DNA of 64,000 nucleotides, from assembly GCA_037903355.1 (NCBI GenBank), contig JBAJFE010000014.1, positions 2,542,001-2,606,000 of the forward strand, given 5' to 3'. The notes below the pieces were generated by a model. The model did no database searches. It saw only the letters and a list, made by a program, of their open reading frames with translations, and had not been told where the DNA came from. Numbering within the stretch: the stretch's first letter is position 1; every line of letters begins with the position of its first letter. A program made the position numbers and the translations under genes. The stretch comes from Trichuris trichiura (lineage: Eukaryota > Nematoda > Enoplea > Trichinellida > Trichuridae). Below are positions 10,973 to 24,100 of this stretch, piece by piece.

Positions 10973-13869
10973 GCAGTTTGTCCGGCTATTCTGTAAAAGC
11001 GAGCGCTTTGATGTCCTTATCTGCATGCATTCATTTTATTCGTAATAATTGTTTATCATTTTAAGAAAAAGCGTAAGGGCTCCCATCATTGTGGGATGCA
11101 TTTTTTTGGGAGACCTACTAATGCTATCTGAGCGTTACCGTCGACTTTCACAATATTACGTGGACTACCGGTCACATGACGTTGCTATGGCTGATAGCGC
11201 TAATAAATCTGGCAGAAAATGCTATCCATAGCGGCGGCGATTCGTAGCTTTTTCGAAAACAAATGTGCACAGTTACGATGTAACACAATTTTTGAAAATA
11301 AGCGTTTATCCGTAATGTCAGTCCATCGTTCTAATGTTAATCAGTCAGCACGTAATAAGTGCTGTTATGTTCAGGCTGGCTTACTTTCACTTCGTTGACA
11401 ATAATCACTTTTATTGCAACGGCCTTCTAACAGGACGTTGCAGTTTCTTTTTCCGGGTGATAATGCTTTAATTCATTGAAGGTAAACTATCCTTAGGGCA
11501 TTCCTGGTCACTTTTTCAGCGTGTTCGTTAGCTGTAGAAAGATTATTTACGTTTTATGGTATTTCGCACTGACCCTCCTGTTAATTACTGAGCAAGGAAC
11601 CGTAAGTGCCCTGAAAGCTCGTAAGATTCAAGAAGTAAAAACGGCAAAATCCTTAAAATAAAACTACCAGGCTTCTTTCCGCTGTTACAAGACATCACCT
11701 TTTGAAAAATTTATCGTAGCGTCAAAGTCAGTATTCTTTTTCAGAGTTGCTTATTTATCTGACATTGTTCCCTGCTCTGTTTGTAATCAGTTTTAAAAGA
11801 GTTACATTATTTAAGTGTCATCGCCGTTCTGGGCCGCAGTCAACGTTCCTTGAGAATGACTAATCTTGCTGGACTGAATTCTCCCTCTGATTTACCTTCT
11901 GTTCATGCTCACATTACCGGCCTAAAAACAAGACAAACAAGTGTTAATAGCTTTAACGTCTGAACGGATGCCGTTTCGCTGTGATCGACATGGCCATGAG
12001 TTCCTTGCCCTGATTTATGACTCGTAGTGTCTTTCCTGAGCGGAACAGAGCGAAAGGCATGTTGAAAGTCTGTTGGGCTTCTGTCAGACATGGGTGCCTG
12101 TGCGTTCGAGAATCAAAGGGCATGTCAAAGTGACTGGAGTAATGATGGCATGTACCCTTAGTGCAACTGCTACGGCGCAGCTGTCTGAAAATCTCTTTGC
12201 AGTTTTAATGGATGACAGTCCCATGGAGACCGCATTGGTTGAGTTGCTCCATTTTTTTAGTGTAACCGTGCCTTAATAGGAAGAAATCTGTCAGTGCGGC
12301 AAATAAACGCCCATCGTCAGTCAGTATGGCATAGGGAGGTCCCTGACTTAGGGCCGGTTTGAGAACAGAGCACATTTGCTTCGAAATTTGCATTTTTTGT
12401 TATTTACATGTGCGTTTATATAAGCGATAGCTATTGCAAGAGTGTGAAAAATGATCGATATATTCAAGTGCCTCTTCTAGTTACAAAGAAATATACTATG
12501 GAATACAGAAGACTACTCTGAGCTAGAGGATTCTTGCGCTGAGAACGAAGGTTTCGATTCACTGAACTGTTTACTGATGTAAGCGGGTGTACGATAAAGG
12601 AAGGAGTCATGTTGGGAAAAACAATGCTTCCTTATATAAGGTATGATGTCCTCATTAGCGAGGTTTCTGACTTCGCTTTGGCGCGGCCTTATCGGTTCGT
12701 GCCTGAGGGACCACATGCCGTAATCGATCTCGAACTAGACGCTGGTCATCGCACCCACGAAGGCGCGACCGCGACTAGGTCAAACTCGTGTGACAATTCA
12801 GGGTGGTCTTCATACTGAGCGTTCTTGCTTTATGCTCTGCGGAATTTTCATCCTCCCGCTGGCATTACCACAGTATAGAAAGGAAACTTGGTGCTTTCCT
12901 TAGGCAGATTATTCCTGGCATGCCGTTCATCACCATGCGTTATCATTCAGTCAAGCAGGGAAAGAACTTCATCAGGTTGTCGCTACAGCATTCATGTCTT
13001 CTTGTAAGTACCAGTTGGGTACATCGAACGGATCAGTGTGCCCTTGTATATGTATGTACATTAATAAAGTTGCCTTATACGGAATTCTGTTTTATTTACT
13101 TCAGAACCGAATGGCTACATTATAAAGCAGTCATTTACGACAGGATTACTCTTAATTGTAAGTTGTAATATATGTACCGGGCATAACTCTTTTCGATACC
13201 ATTTTCATCTCTCCTTGTTCAAAAAGAAAAAGTATAGCTTACTAAGCGCGAAACTTTTCAAGGTAGGCCTGAAAAACTTCGACTGCATGCACGAAGCTAA
13301 AAACACTTTCTGCCGTACAGGAAGCATATGCTTCGCTGAGTTTCGACAGGAGACCGTATGCGCAAGTATTAAAAGTGTTTGCAAGCAAAATTGAGCGGAT
13401 GGGCTTCTGAAAGTACACTAATAAGCGAGGGATAACATTCGGAAGTTTGGATATAAAACTAACAACGGAATAATGCCTCTTTTAGAACACATCCTACCAA
13501 ATAAAAAATTTTTTTCAGTTTCGCAACTGCCTTGCGCAACAAAATGCTCACCGATCTGCTGATCAGCACTTGTTCCTTAGTTGCAAGCACTGTTTATTAC
13601 TTCTTCATTTAGGCTAAAGCCTCAACAAGTCGTTAAAAATATACCATTTGAAAAATTGCAGAGCGTTGCTTACTTCTATCAAATGAAATAATGAAAGAAT
13701 GTGCACAGTCGTATTAATGAAGATAAAATGCATTGGTTATAAGCGATGCGCAGGGACGCTAACTCTTTCCTAAAGAAGCCTACTTTCATGATGCAGATGC
13801 TTGTTTAAGTTAAAGTGCTTGTATCTGTTTTCTTGAAGATGTGATGTTTCGTACGGGACTATATGTTTT
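10973..13869. other. Intergenic, no gene recognised
   Basis: Short open frames only. Around 12480-12830 there is a TATA-like ttatataagg and GC-richer sequence that might be an LTR relic, but no partner repeat or coding remnant was found. Confidence 0.45.
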
Positions 13870-14049
13870 CATATTTAAGTGTCTTTATTACGGATGTAAT
13901 GTCCCGTTGATGTGTACAATAAATGTCTACACACATTATTTGACCGCTGAAGACGGGTCGCGACAGACCCGAAAGCTCCGGAGAAGGATTTTTCGTTTAT
14001 TGTACACATCAACGGGACATTACATCCGTAATAAAGACACTTAAATATG
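13870..14049. repeat. Perfect 54-bp inverted repeat around a hammerhead-like core
   Basis: Arms 13870-13923 and 13996-14049 are exact reverse complements (54 of 54). The 72-nt centre contains CTGAAGA, a 5-bp stem and GAAA. Part of the right arm (tcaacgggac) is the conserved block that follows the same core in the PLE relic at 23587, so the unit is derived from a PLE tail. The perfect arms imply recent formation, gene conversion or selection. Confidence 0.9.
13947..13974 (+). ncRNA. Hammerhead-ribozyme-like core in a palindrome
   Basis: CTGAAGA (13947-13953), a spacer C, stem II gggtc/gaccc around gcgaca, then GAAA (13971-13974). This fits the CUGANGA-stem II-GAAA core of hammerheads known in Penelope-like elements. 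I could not assign convincing stems I and III or a cleavage site, so self-cleavage is unproven. Confidence 0.5.
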
Positions 14050-14383
14050 TGTCTGTTTTCGAGGTAAACTATATTATACGTTTCGATTTCTATTCGCAGT
14101 ATTACCCTTCAACTGTTTTGCTATGCGAAAATCTTTCAGTGAAGCTATTAGATTAGGTTTATGTTTATTTCGTCCGGCATGTTTATCGCAACTGAAAATT
14201 TGCGCCACTGACTCCAGGTCTTCTTATCTGCACAGAGCTGTTTACTGAGGCCTTGATTAGTTGAAAGGATGATAAGCGAACACTCTTCAGTATGCAGATA
14301 CAGGTTCAGATCTGCCGGTTATATTTGCTCATTTGATTTCTTAATCCGTGAACCGTCCTAACGCTGTTCGTTTCAGAACGCCA

Positions 14384-15763
14384 ATGGTCGGATTCAGTGC
14401 ACTTCGCTGCGGTTTAACAGGTTGCAGAACTTTCATTGCCTTAAACCGAGCAGCTGCTCGGCAATGGACTTTTGCTACTCATTGGGGAGGAAGGTTTTCA
14501 TATTCGGCAACGACCAGTGTCAATGTGAATCCTGTCGAAGAAATTGAGGAGTCTCCCAGAAGGGGAGATGTCTGGGATGAACGACAGAAAATTCTTAAGC
14601 CAACTCCCGAGCCAGCCGTTCCGGTTAGCGTGGTTCTGTTCCCAGGACAGGGAACCCAACACGTTGGAATGGGTCAAGCGGCTTGTCAACTGCCAGTTGT
14701 CAAGGAAATGTTCGAGACCGCTAGCAACGTTTTGGGCTACGATCTTCTGGCACTCTGCAGAGATGGGCCCATTAGTAAATTGAGTTCAACACGCTATTCC
14801 CAGCCCGCAATTTTTGTTTGTTCCCTGGCTGCCGTTGAAAAACTGAAGGCAGAATCTCCAGAGGTTACCCTTGTACGCAGCATTATTCAGACGTGACTTT
14901 ATCAATTCAGGCCATCGATAGGTGTGTTGCCGCTGCCGGTTATAGCGTCGGTGAATATGCAGCTCTTGTCTTCGGTGGCGCTCTGAGTTTCAAGTCGGGT
15001 TAGAAGCATTTCAATTTCCGGTTAGTACCTTATTTTGAACTTGTTTCAGCTGTCCACTTAGTCAAAATACGAGCGTCCCTTATGCAAACTGCGTGCGAAA
15101 TGGCTCCATCCGGAATGTTGACCATGAGAATTCAAGCGGGTGCTGATTTGGAAGCAGCAATGGAAGCTGCACGAATATGGGCAGAGTAGCATTTTTTAAT
15201 GAATTGCCACGGTTGTAAATAGCCATTATTACAGAAAGAACGGTGTGTCTGAACCGGTATGTCAGGTGGCAAGTTCGCTGTATTCCCAATGTAAAGTGAT
15301 TGGAGGCCATGATAAGGTTTAAATGCACCCTACGTGTTCCTTTCCTAACTTGTACAAGTTTAAGGCTCTCCGCTTCCTGGCTGATAAAGGAAATGATTTT
15401 GGACTAATCCCGGTAAAGCGCATCGAAGTGTCAGGAGCTTTTCACACTCCTTTGATGGATTCCGCTTCGAAGGGACTGCGTAGGGCTCTGCAGATGGTGA
15501 AGTTCAGCAAACCAGCAATTAAGGTCTATTCCAACGTTTTGGCGCGTCCCTACCAGTCTGCCCTTGAAATCCCGGACAGCCTTGCTGTACAAGTCAGCAA
15601 AGAAGTGAAATGGGAACAAATATTGCACGCTATCTACGACCGTCCTCAAAGTGAAGAAAACTTCCCAAAAACGTATGAGACTGGTCCTGGTGATCATCTT
15701 GGAAAAATGTTAAAACGAGTCAACTCCAAGGCGTTTGCTAACTACAATATTGTTGAACCGTGA
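14384..15763 (+). CDS. mcat: Mitochondrial malonyl-CoA:ACP transacylase
   Basis: Transfers malonyl from CoA to the mitochondrial acyl carrier protein, the loading step of mitochondrial type II fatty-acid (lipoate precursor) synthesis. Exons 14384-14863, 14911-14998, 15050-15185, 15235-15316 and 15365-15763 sum to 1185 nt, 394 aa, close to human MCAT in length. The first about 80 residues are Arg/Ser-rich and acid-poor at the start, fitting a mitochondrial targeting peptide. Motifs: FPGQGTQ (about 86-92), AGYSVGEYAAL with the catalytic Ser at 172, and VSGAFH with the catalytic His at 289. A splice acceptor-like tttcag lies 7 nt before the chosen ATG, so the mRNA 5' end may be spliced or trans-spliced there; an in-frame GTG further upstream is therefore not used. 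Confidence 0.92.
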
Positions 15764-17699
15764 GATAGCTGCTTTGATACTTTCATTCAAAAACGTGTTT
15801 CAGTTGCGCTGGTCATTTCAAGTTTAAGTTTCGGATAAAATTGTTCACCTTCGCTCGTCAGTCATTTGCCAGCATTCGCAGCGCGCATTCGAACCATGAT
15901 TTTCTGGAACGCGAAAAATTCCTTAATTGATTGTATGAAGCATGGAAGCACTATTACGGGTGCATATTATGCAAAGTTGCTCCATTGTTTTCGAATTGCA
16001 GTCCGAGAAAAATTTCGAAAAAAGGTCGATTATTTCAAAGCGCTGCTTTTGCACCACAGCACTCCTTCGGCTCACAGATCAAATGTTTCGCTCGTTAGCA
16101 TCCATGAATAGTAGTTTAGTCTGATCAGTCATCTGCCCTCTAGTCCAGGTCGTGCTTCCTTCCCCTGGAGACTATATTTAATCGAAAATTTAGAACTGTA
16201 ACTTCACGGAATGACATTCAACAACAAGGTGCAATGGGCAGTTGAAAAGTATTAACTCGGGTGAAAAACATTTGTTTTTTACTGGATTGTTGAATATGAA
16301 ATCTCTACGTGAGGATTGCATTGAAGTTCCTGCGCATTGGCAGGTCATAATAACATTTCGTAAGCCAGAAATGTTTTAATACCTCCATACGGGGACCAAC
16401 TTCTTCGATCGTTATGAAACTATTATTGAGCCCTTTGCTCTTCTGTCTGACACTAATCTCCCGACAAGCGGTTACATAAAGATTACGCAATAGGTAAGAG
16501 GAAATGGGATAATTGCACTAATGATGGAGCGCCATTCAATAAACCAGGCTTGACTAATGCTTTGATTATTCTGAGACCCTCCTCGACCAACAGGACTCAT
16601 CACGAGACTGTTTTCTCGTATTCGCTTCCCTATGTATTAACTAGCCCCTAAGAAGTTGACTCCCAGAAAACACGCTCCTTGCAATTGGGAGTTTGATAAC
16701 AAACGTGATTATATTAGTTATTTTAATCTACCTTACAGTATTACCTGCATTCTGCACTACGTAAACTCCATTCCATAGTTTAAAGTTATGAAATTTCTGT
16801 CATCACGTAGCGCCTTTAAGAAGAGGCCTTGATGCCGAATAAACCGTGCCATGTAAGCGCATCAACAAGGCTGCGTGGTGATAGTCAGAGAAGCTGCAAG
16901 GTCTCGCACGGGACCAGAAAAGAGGAATTGATGCCTGTTTGTTCTCAACAGTGTAATGCATCTCGAAAATATCATTCGGAGGAGATGCTGATAAGACCAA
17001 GACAAGTCGACGCTGTATCCTTTGCGATGCCAAGGAAGCTTGAAGCGCAGTACGTCTTATTGGTGACAGGTTATATTGCTCACCGCGCCGACCGATAACG
17101 TGAATAGAAATGACGAAATAATCGCTCTTCATCCTTTGCATTTTCTAGTTAACTCTACTTTGTTTCTCGCCATTGGTTAATTTTATTTCAACAGTATTTG
17201 GTAAACAGAAAAAGCAGAATCTTTTCCTTGCTTTGAAATAACAGAATTAATGGACAAGCTGAAAGCAAAAGCGTCAGTTTTGTCACAATTTTGCTTTTCC
17301 TAATTTCTTTAATGTGCCTGAGGTGCATTGGACTAGTACGAATGTAATGATTTCATATTTGAATGAATGTTTCGTCGAGCTATCATTTAGCGCACCTCCG
17401 CTGAGCGTTGTGGCCTATGTAACAAAACGGCATCGTCCACGTATCGCTGAAACATTGGTCCGCATTGTGAAAGTACCCTGCCAGCACAGTTTAGCCATTC
17501 CTCTGCTTTCTTAAACTACCATACAAAGCGCTTCAGAAAGTTTACTCTACACTTTGGACATAAAAATGGACGCATAAACATTGTTGATGTATTTTTAGCT
17601 TATTGAAGTAGCTCACGACGGTTAACCATTAGACTCTGCGAGTCTCGATGAAGGATGAATTTAATTACAAAAAAATTTAATAGATCGAAAACGGAGCAT

Positions 17700-18160
17700 G
17701 TGGGGATCCGAAAGCTTTGAGAGACTCGTTTACAAGTAAGTGTAATGTGGCAATGCTGACCAGTGATCCGGAGCCCCTCAGGGCACAGCGGAATGATGCC
17801 CCACACTGCCTGGCGTCGACGTTGCCCTTCCCGTGGTGCCAAGGATGCGACCCTATGGAGGCCGCATTTAGCGGGTGAGGTCACCTCTTCGGTGATGCGC
17901 GACCCCGCTTCGAGTTACTGACCAATGAGTCGTTCATTCCAGAATGGCCCTGAATTCGTCTATTTAAGGTTACCGGAACTGGGATGTCAGTCTTTCCGTC
18001 AGTCTCCCGCTGATCGTACGATCGTTCCATCTCTGTCTTGTGTCCAGCGGTTACCACGGCGTTCAGTGTTAATAAACTTGTACTCCTCTTGCGTATTGTC
18101 CCAGTGGCACCCACGTGCATATAAATAAACGGTTTGTGTTGTATCCGTATTAAATAAACA
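17700..18160 (+). repeat. Possible solo LTR or promoter-like relic
   Basis: GC-richer than its surroundings, with a TATA-like tatttaagg near 17960 followed about 100 nt later by aataaa near 18070, the spacing expected of an LTR U3-R-U5. No exact TG...CA boundaries, target duplication or second copy in the window were found, so this is tentative. Confidence 0.25.
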
Positions 18161-19876
18161 GATGAAAGTCCAAACGCCGCTGAAAAGTCTTTTATCTCCA
18201 ATAATTAATCATTAAAAATAAATTCAACCTGCGGGAGGCGTTTATCTACCAATAGCTCAACTGACTATGGCTATGCATTGATTACTGCGCGTCGCTTAAC
18301 TGCGCGGCGTTATTACTGTGCTGTGTGATCCTGTTATTCGTTTGATATGCCAGTTGCACAATAATTATGCAGCTAACTTTAGTGTCAGCGGCTTTGCTTT
18401 TAAAAACCGCTGTTCTTTCTGTGAATATAACAGGACGTTCTATCCAGGCCGTTTTGACAAAAGACTATCCCGCCTGATGTTTGAGACGTGGAGACATACT
18501 GACGTCGCCCCGCCGCAGCCTCCTAGAATACTTAATCCGAAGAGGTGTTTGCTAGCGTTCAAGTTAGCTCTCCGGTTGTTTTTGAAACCAGTGTTTTCCA
18601 GTGCTTCTCACTTCAGCCCTCAGCCTAGTCAGCCTGTTGAAGCAGGGTTGGAAAGACCCTTCCAGAAGGTAGAGAAGCAGGTATCCTTTATTGCTGCTGC
18701 AATGAATGACACACCTATAAGGAGGTTTGAATGAAATGACATACAGCACTCGAAGCCTGAGCTTATTCCTCTTCTGCTCACAAGCCTTACGCAGCATTTG
18801 ATCAACTTTACTTGCGGATGCTTCAATTTTGAAAATCGCCTTTTCTTTCAAAAAGCAAACGACTATTCGGAAAATAAATTCTGCCCTAGTGTTAGGATAG
18901 CGGCGAGCAGGGAAACCAACTATTAACTCATACGTGCAAAACGAGGACACGTAGCAGTACTAAGCAGGTGCATTGGACAGTACGCGATGTGCATGTAGAG
19001 GGGGTAAAGTATGGAGCGCTTAGAAATACCATTACTTCAGTATCAAGCATACCTTCAAATGAGAACTTACTTGTCAATCTGTGTTAAAACTCACGTATGC
19101 TAACAATCATGCAACTCAAAATTTCGTAATCAACAATTCTGAAAGCCAAAAGTCCCGAATCACCAAACTTGACTGCTTTCGTCACAGTAAAAATTTTCGA
19201 AAGGTGCTACACATCACTTCCAGTAGGCAGGTTTTGCGCTTATATAAATACATATACAGTCATATAAGCACAACCTGTGTTAATTCGTGACGACTTCGCA
19301 TCCAGTTGATACTTATGTTGCTGGCTTCTAATTGAACGGAGAGAAATCGACCTTGGAAGACTAAATATACCATCTAACGGAATTACTCCACAATAAAACA
19401 CTTGTTTTTAACGTTGGCAACGTTGGTCGTTCTTTATGACAATAAGTATACGCTGTAATTTAATAGCGAACAGAAGCTTTACTGAGGACACCAAAAGTGA
19501 GGACACCAAAAGTTTATTGTTATATTTACGGTGCTGCAGTGCTCTAGGACAGAACCTGCAACAGTGCAAGGCATAACCGCATTCGTGTGTCGAAGAGCGT
19601 AGACGAGACCCATTACTGTTTCACACTTTAAAAAGCGCATTTATCTTTGCTACCTGAATACATTTTCCACCTTCGTTATCAGTATTTCAGCTGGCAGTCC
19701 ATTTATCCATTGGCACTCTGGTCGTATACCGGAATAAGACTTTCATACAGCTTTTACAGGAATAGAAACATCGTGTAAAAGGTAGGAAAATCAATAATTT
19801 TTCAAGCAGCCAAGATTGCTATGAATTTCCTTATTTTTGCAAGTTATCCCGATTTCGTCATCCTTTTCGGCTAGAC

Positions 19877-19893
19877 CATTGATTTTTACGGTT
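19877..19893. mobile_element. Isolated hAT MITE end
   Basis: cattgatttttacggt is identical to the left end of the MITE at 22071, and is preceded by ggctagac, again an 8-mer with TA in the centre. No right end was found, so the copy is truncated or very diverged. Confidence 0.4.
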
Positions 19894-21183
19894 GTCAGGT
19901 ACTTCCGTCCTAGCTTCTGTACCGTAGAATTAACTTATTTACGAGAAAGCGGGTAGAGAGAAAAATGATATACCTTAATACTTTTATTATTAGGAGAACG
20001 CTTAAGTAAAATGCACGAATAAAAGATTTCATTCCTAGCAGTAAGCATCAGAATAAGAATTAAGCATGATATATATTTCTCTTCTAAAATTTTTTTCACG
20101 GAACTTCCAACCCGTTTATCCCTAGATTCGAAATAAACTACTTGCAGCAGAAGCTCGCTTGTCCAGCCTAAACAGGATCGTGGTTCGTCCGGACAATCGA
20201 ATCAGTCTTTTCATCTGTTTCTTCGATTTAACTTCACATTGTAACACTTCGTGTAAAAACTTTACTCGGCACGCAACACGCACACCCACAACCAATCTTT
20301 CTTTCTCTCTACCGTTTCCCCCTTTCTGTAATCTTTGGGTTCCGACATATATGCTTCTGTTGCACCTGCATAACTCCCTACTGTTCGCAGCTGCTACAAC
20401 ATGCTAAGTCACGGATACCTTTCAAGCATAAAAACCTTTCCGCGTGTCTTTCTTTATCTAACGACCTTGTGTTTCAGAATATTAAATGCTTGTTAACAAA
20501 GTTTAAGAATGTACAGTTTCGAACCGGTCCGGATAACGGAGGCTCTAACGGACCTGCTTTTGTGCTGTTGAACTCTATTTGAAGTTATCGTTTTCTCGTT
20601 CACTACGTCACCTATTCACATGCATGTAGGCAGCGAAAGTGAAACATCAAATCGTTTAATTGGGGCTAAGCAACAAAAGAGTATTTTCAAGAATTCACAG
20701 ATGCATTAAAAACTAAGCTTTAGCTCTTCTTGCTCACATTTCCTATGGATCGGTCGATAAACGCAGAGAGAAAAATTTAGGGACTCCTTTGTTGAATGGG
20801 ATTGCGGAGACGAGATCGCGTTTGATACATCTTAATATTCAAAATTAGAAAACAAACTGATCACATATTTTTATTACTTTTATAGAGCTAAAACCACAAG
20901 TAATTATGCGTTGACATTCAGTGACTATTGCTGTTGTAAGTAAACATACATTCATTACATCGTTTACGCGTGCTCTAAGCAGTCAAAAGAATTAGTCGGA
21001 ATGAGTAAAGGCACCTATGGAATGTCATTTTATTTCCGCACTACTCATTGCCTAAATCTTGAAATTCCATTGCATTTTCTATTTGTGACAGCACCACTTC
21101 ATTGTACCTTCAGAAATTTCATATGGATCACGGCTGTGCAGCTCATTCGAGGTATAGTTAGCGTTTGAAGCAGTTCTGGGTCC

Positions 21184-24100
21184 ATGGCGGTGAAAAGAGC
21201 ATTGCCAAGTTACTTTCGAAAGTTTATCTTTGTTGTCGGTTCATCTGCTATCAGCTTGGGAGTGCTAATGGTATTTTACAAAGTTCTATGACACATTAAA
21301 TTACTGATTTTCATATAGATTATTGTGGAATATCACAACGCTTTGGAAAGTTCTCTGCCAGAATTGTCAGTTGTGTATCTCGATGATGGGCGTCGCTACC
21401 ATTGGTTGTCTAATCTGTGGTGCAATAAAACACAACCGTCTCGTCTTTGTTATTACCATCCAGAAGACAACATTCGTGGCCGTCCATTTCATGAAAACAC
21501 GTTGCGATTACTTAAAAAGCTAAACATTTTCGATCACACTGAAAGATATGTTGACCCAGCAAAGTACTTAAAAGAAAATGATCCAGTCTTTCTCACAGCA
21601 GCAGATAGTGCATATTTTGGTCCTGTAAAGGTTGCTATAAGATCAGTGCAAGAATACTTCCCAAACAGAACTATAATATTTTACGACCTTGGTATGACCA
21701 AACATGAAGTGAAAGAGCTGAAAAGCTTTTGCAATTTGGAATACGTGCGCTTCCCATTTGAAGATTTTCCTGGCTACTTTCGACAGCTGACACAGTATCG
21801 TTGGAAACCAGTAATCGTAGCGGTAAGAGCAGCCTCTAGCTCATTATTCTTCATCACGATGAAAAGGTCCTGACGTTAGGGGAAACCATTTTACACTGTG
21901 CTGTGCTTCAGTACTATTAAGGTCAATGGTTTCAGTAATGTTAGCTTATTGACGGAAAAGCTTGCTGTGACAGCAAGATGTTCAGGTCTCGTTACGCTAC
22001 GGTCAAGCTGCCGTCGTTCAAAGACTTCATATGGTCTGCAACAGTAGGCGCAGAGGTGCTCTGTCTAGACCATTGATTTTTACGGTAGGGCACGTGCCCT
22101 ACAGCGGGCGCTTGTGGGGCACTTTTGAGCTGAGAGGGTCCATTCCCCTCTTGGGCCATTATATTGGCGTACATACGAAATGGTCCCCAGGTCAGGGATT
22201 GAGTATACTGCTTAAGCGAAAGTTGCATGCTGTGCGTGCATTCAGACTTTGGAAGCTGATTACCCCTCTGCTCTACCACATTAACCAATCAGTGCTCATG
22301 AAGTTGATCAGTCATGGAAACTTTATGCTGAAACGGTTTCCAGAAATAAACCTTTGCTGTTAATTCACGTCCGACTTCTGAAGCAAGCTAGCCCCTAGTT
22401 GTTCTACTGGTCTAGCCAATCAGTGCATTCCAAATTGACTAATTAGAAAGGATCGAGGCGCTCTGACACGTTCACAGGGAGGGGAGACGCTGGCGACCCC
22501 GACCTTGAAAAACACTGGTCTAAACGCTATAATAAAACCGCCACAGTTCAGCAGCCTCTTTTGCCGTGTCATCATACGTCATCAGTAATGTGATCATCAA
22601 TCGTCACTATGCTGTGACATGACAGAGGGACGTTGCGGACGAGGACAATTCTTCGTAAGGACAAAGCAAAAATTCCAAAAAACAAAAGGACAGGGCTTGT
22701 CTACGCAATTAAATGTCCATGCTCAGCGGTCTACATTGGGGAAACGGGTAACACCCTAAAACAATGACTCAATGAACACAAAAAGAGGCTAGTCACTTAT
22801 AACAAGGCAAAATATAGTCTCACCAACAGTAACAGTCCTGCAAGACACCGCGGAAGACCAATATGGGACCCAAAAATCACCATGGAAAAAGCAATACAGG
22901 CCTCAGCTGTTGTGGAACACATGTCGCATTACAACCAAACTCTTCGCCCAAAAGTTTTATGTTATGAAAGCAATGTGCGCTTACGAAAAATTAAAGAAGC
23001 CCTTTACATCTGAAACAACGCAACATACAATCGAGATCAAGGAGCGAAAATAAATGATTTATGGACAAACATTGTCACCCGCTCGAATTGCTGCTCACTG
23101 AACCAAATGGGTTTTCAGCCACTGGAACAAGTGAGGAAAAGAATAAAAACACAAAACTACTTACACAAACTACCACGGTTGAAAAATGGATAAATGTACA
23201 TAGAACAAATAGACACATAAAACCAATATGTAACGAATTAACATACATGACACGTGGAGCCAGAAATGGATAAGACATAAAAGAACAAAGAAGAAGAATC
23301 TTAGAAAATGGACTAACTAAATGGAAGATGGCAATATGTGTACACAGCAAGAGAAAGAACCAGCAGATCAAAAATGGATTAAACACAAAAGAACGATGAA
23401 AAAACTTTTTTGGAAAATGAATTAACTACATGAATAATGGCAACATATATACACAACAGGAGAAACAGCTAGCTGACAGACAGAGAAGAACTGCTAAAAG
23501 TCGACTTTAAAACATTCGAATTTAAACCGTTAAAACAGAGTGTATGTCAACCACCCACACTTAGTCATTATATCAATTTACTACCGCTGAAGACGGGTCA
23601 CAGTTGACCCGAAAGCTTGAGAAAAATAAAAGTTCTTCAACGGGACAAGCATTCCGTGAAAGAAACAACAATGAAACTCTACAGTCCCGTACCAAGAAGT
23701 CACATTTACAAAAGCTTTTCCTTTCTGAGCAACTGACACTGTAAGTTTTTTTAATAAAAAAAATCCTGCTGATCTTGTTACAGAGCTGAGAATTCAAAAA
23801 CCAGAAACGTTATATTTTTTACAGAAAACGTTGGTCAGATATGGAGCTGTCTGGTATCTGGATTCCTCTATTCGATTCACTACTTCGGATTTGAAAACCG
23901 TTTATAACCTATTCACTAAAACTGCAAACCTGGTTTGTACTTTTTTAAGCTGCTTTTATAGTTCATCTTTTTTTTCAAGAGTAAAGCAGAACGAAAGTTT
24001 TCCTTTCTTCTCCATTCTTTTTCTGGTCATGGCATCTTTAGTGTTACCAGCCCAAGTAAGCAATTTATTGCACATTTAGTTTGAATTACAAATTTTGCTC

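Larger units (their letters stand above)
15764..21183. other. Long intergenic region with scattered repeat relics
   Basis: No gene recognised. It holds a possible solo-LTR-like segment (about 17700-18160) and an isolated hAT end (19877). An open frame of 138 codons at 18318-18734 has no recognisable domain. A pogo-type end-like block (ggtccggataacggagg) sits near 20527 without a partner. Confidence 0.45.

Noticed and set aside
13841..14044. 67-codon frame across the palindrome
   Set aside because: It is simply the inverted repeat translated through; both arms are non-coding.
18318..18734. 138-codon plus-strand open frame
   Set aside because: No domain recognised and no splice-linked neighbour exons; may be chance.
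20515..20555. Possible pogo-type element end (ggtccggataacggagg)
   Set aside because: Resembles Tigger-type ends, but no partner end or TA duplication was found within 500 bp.
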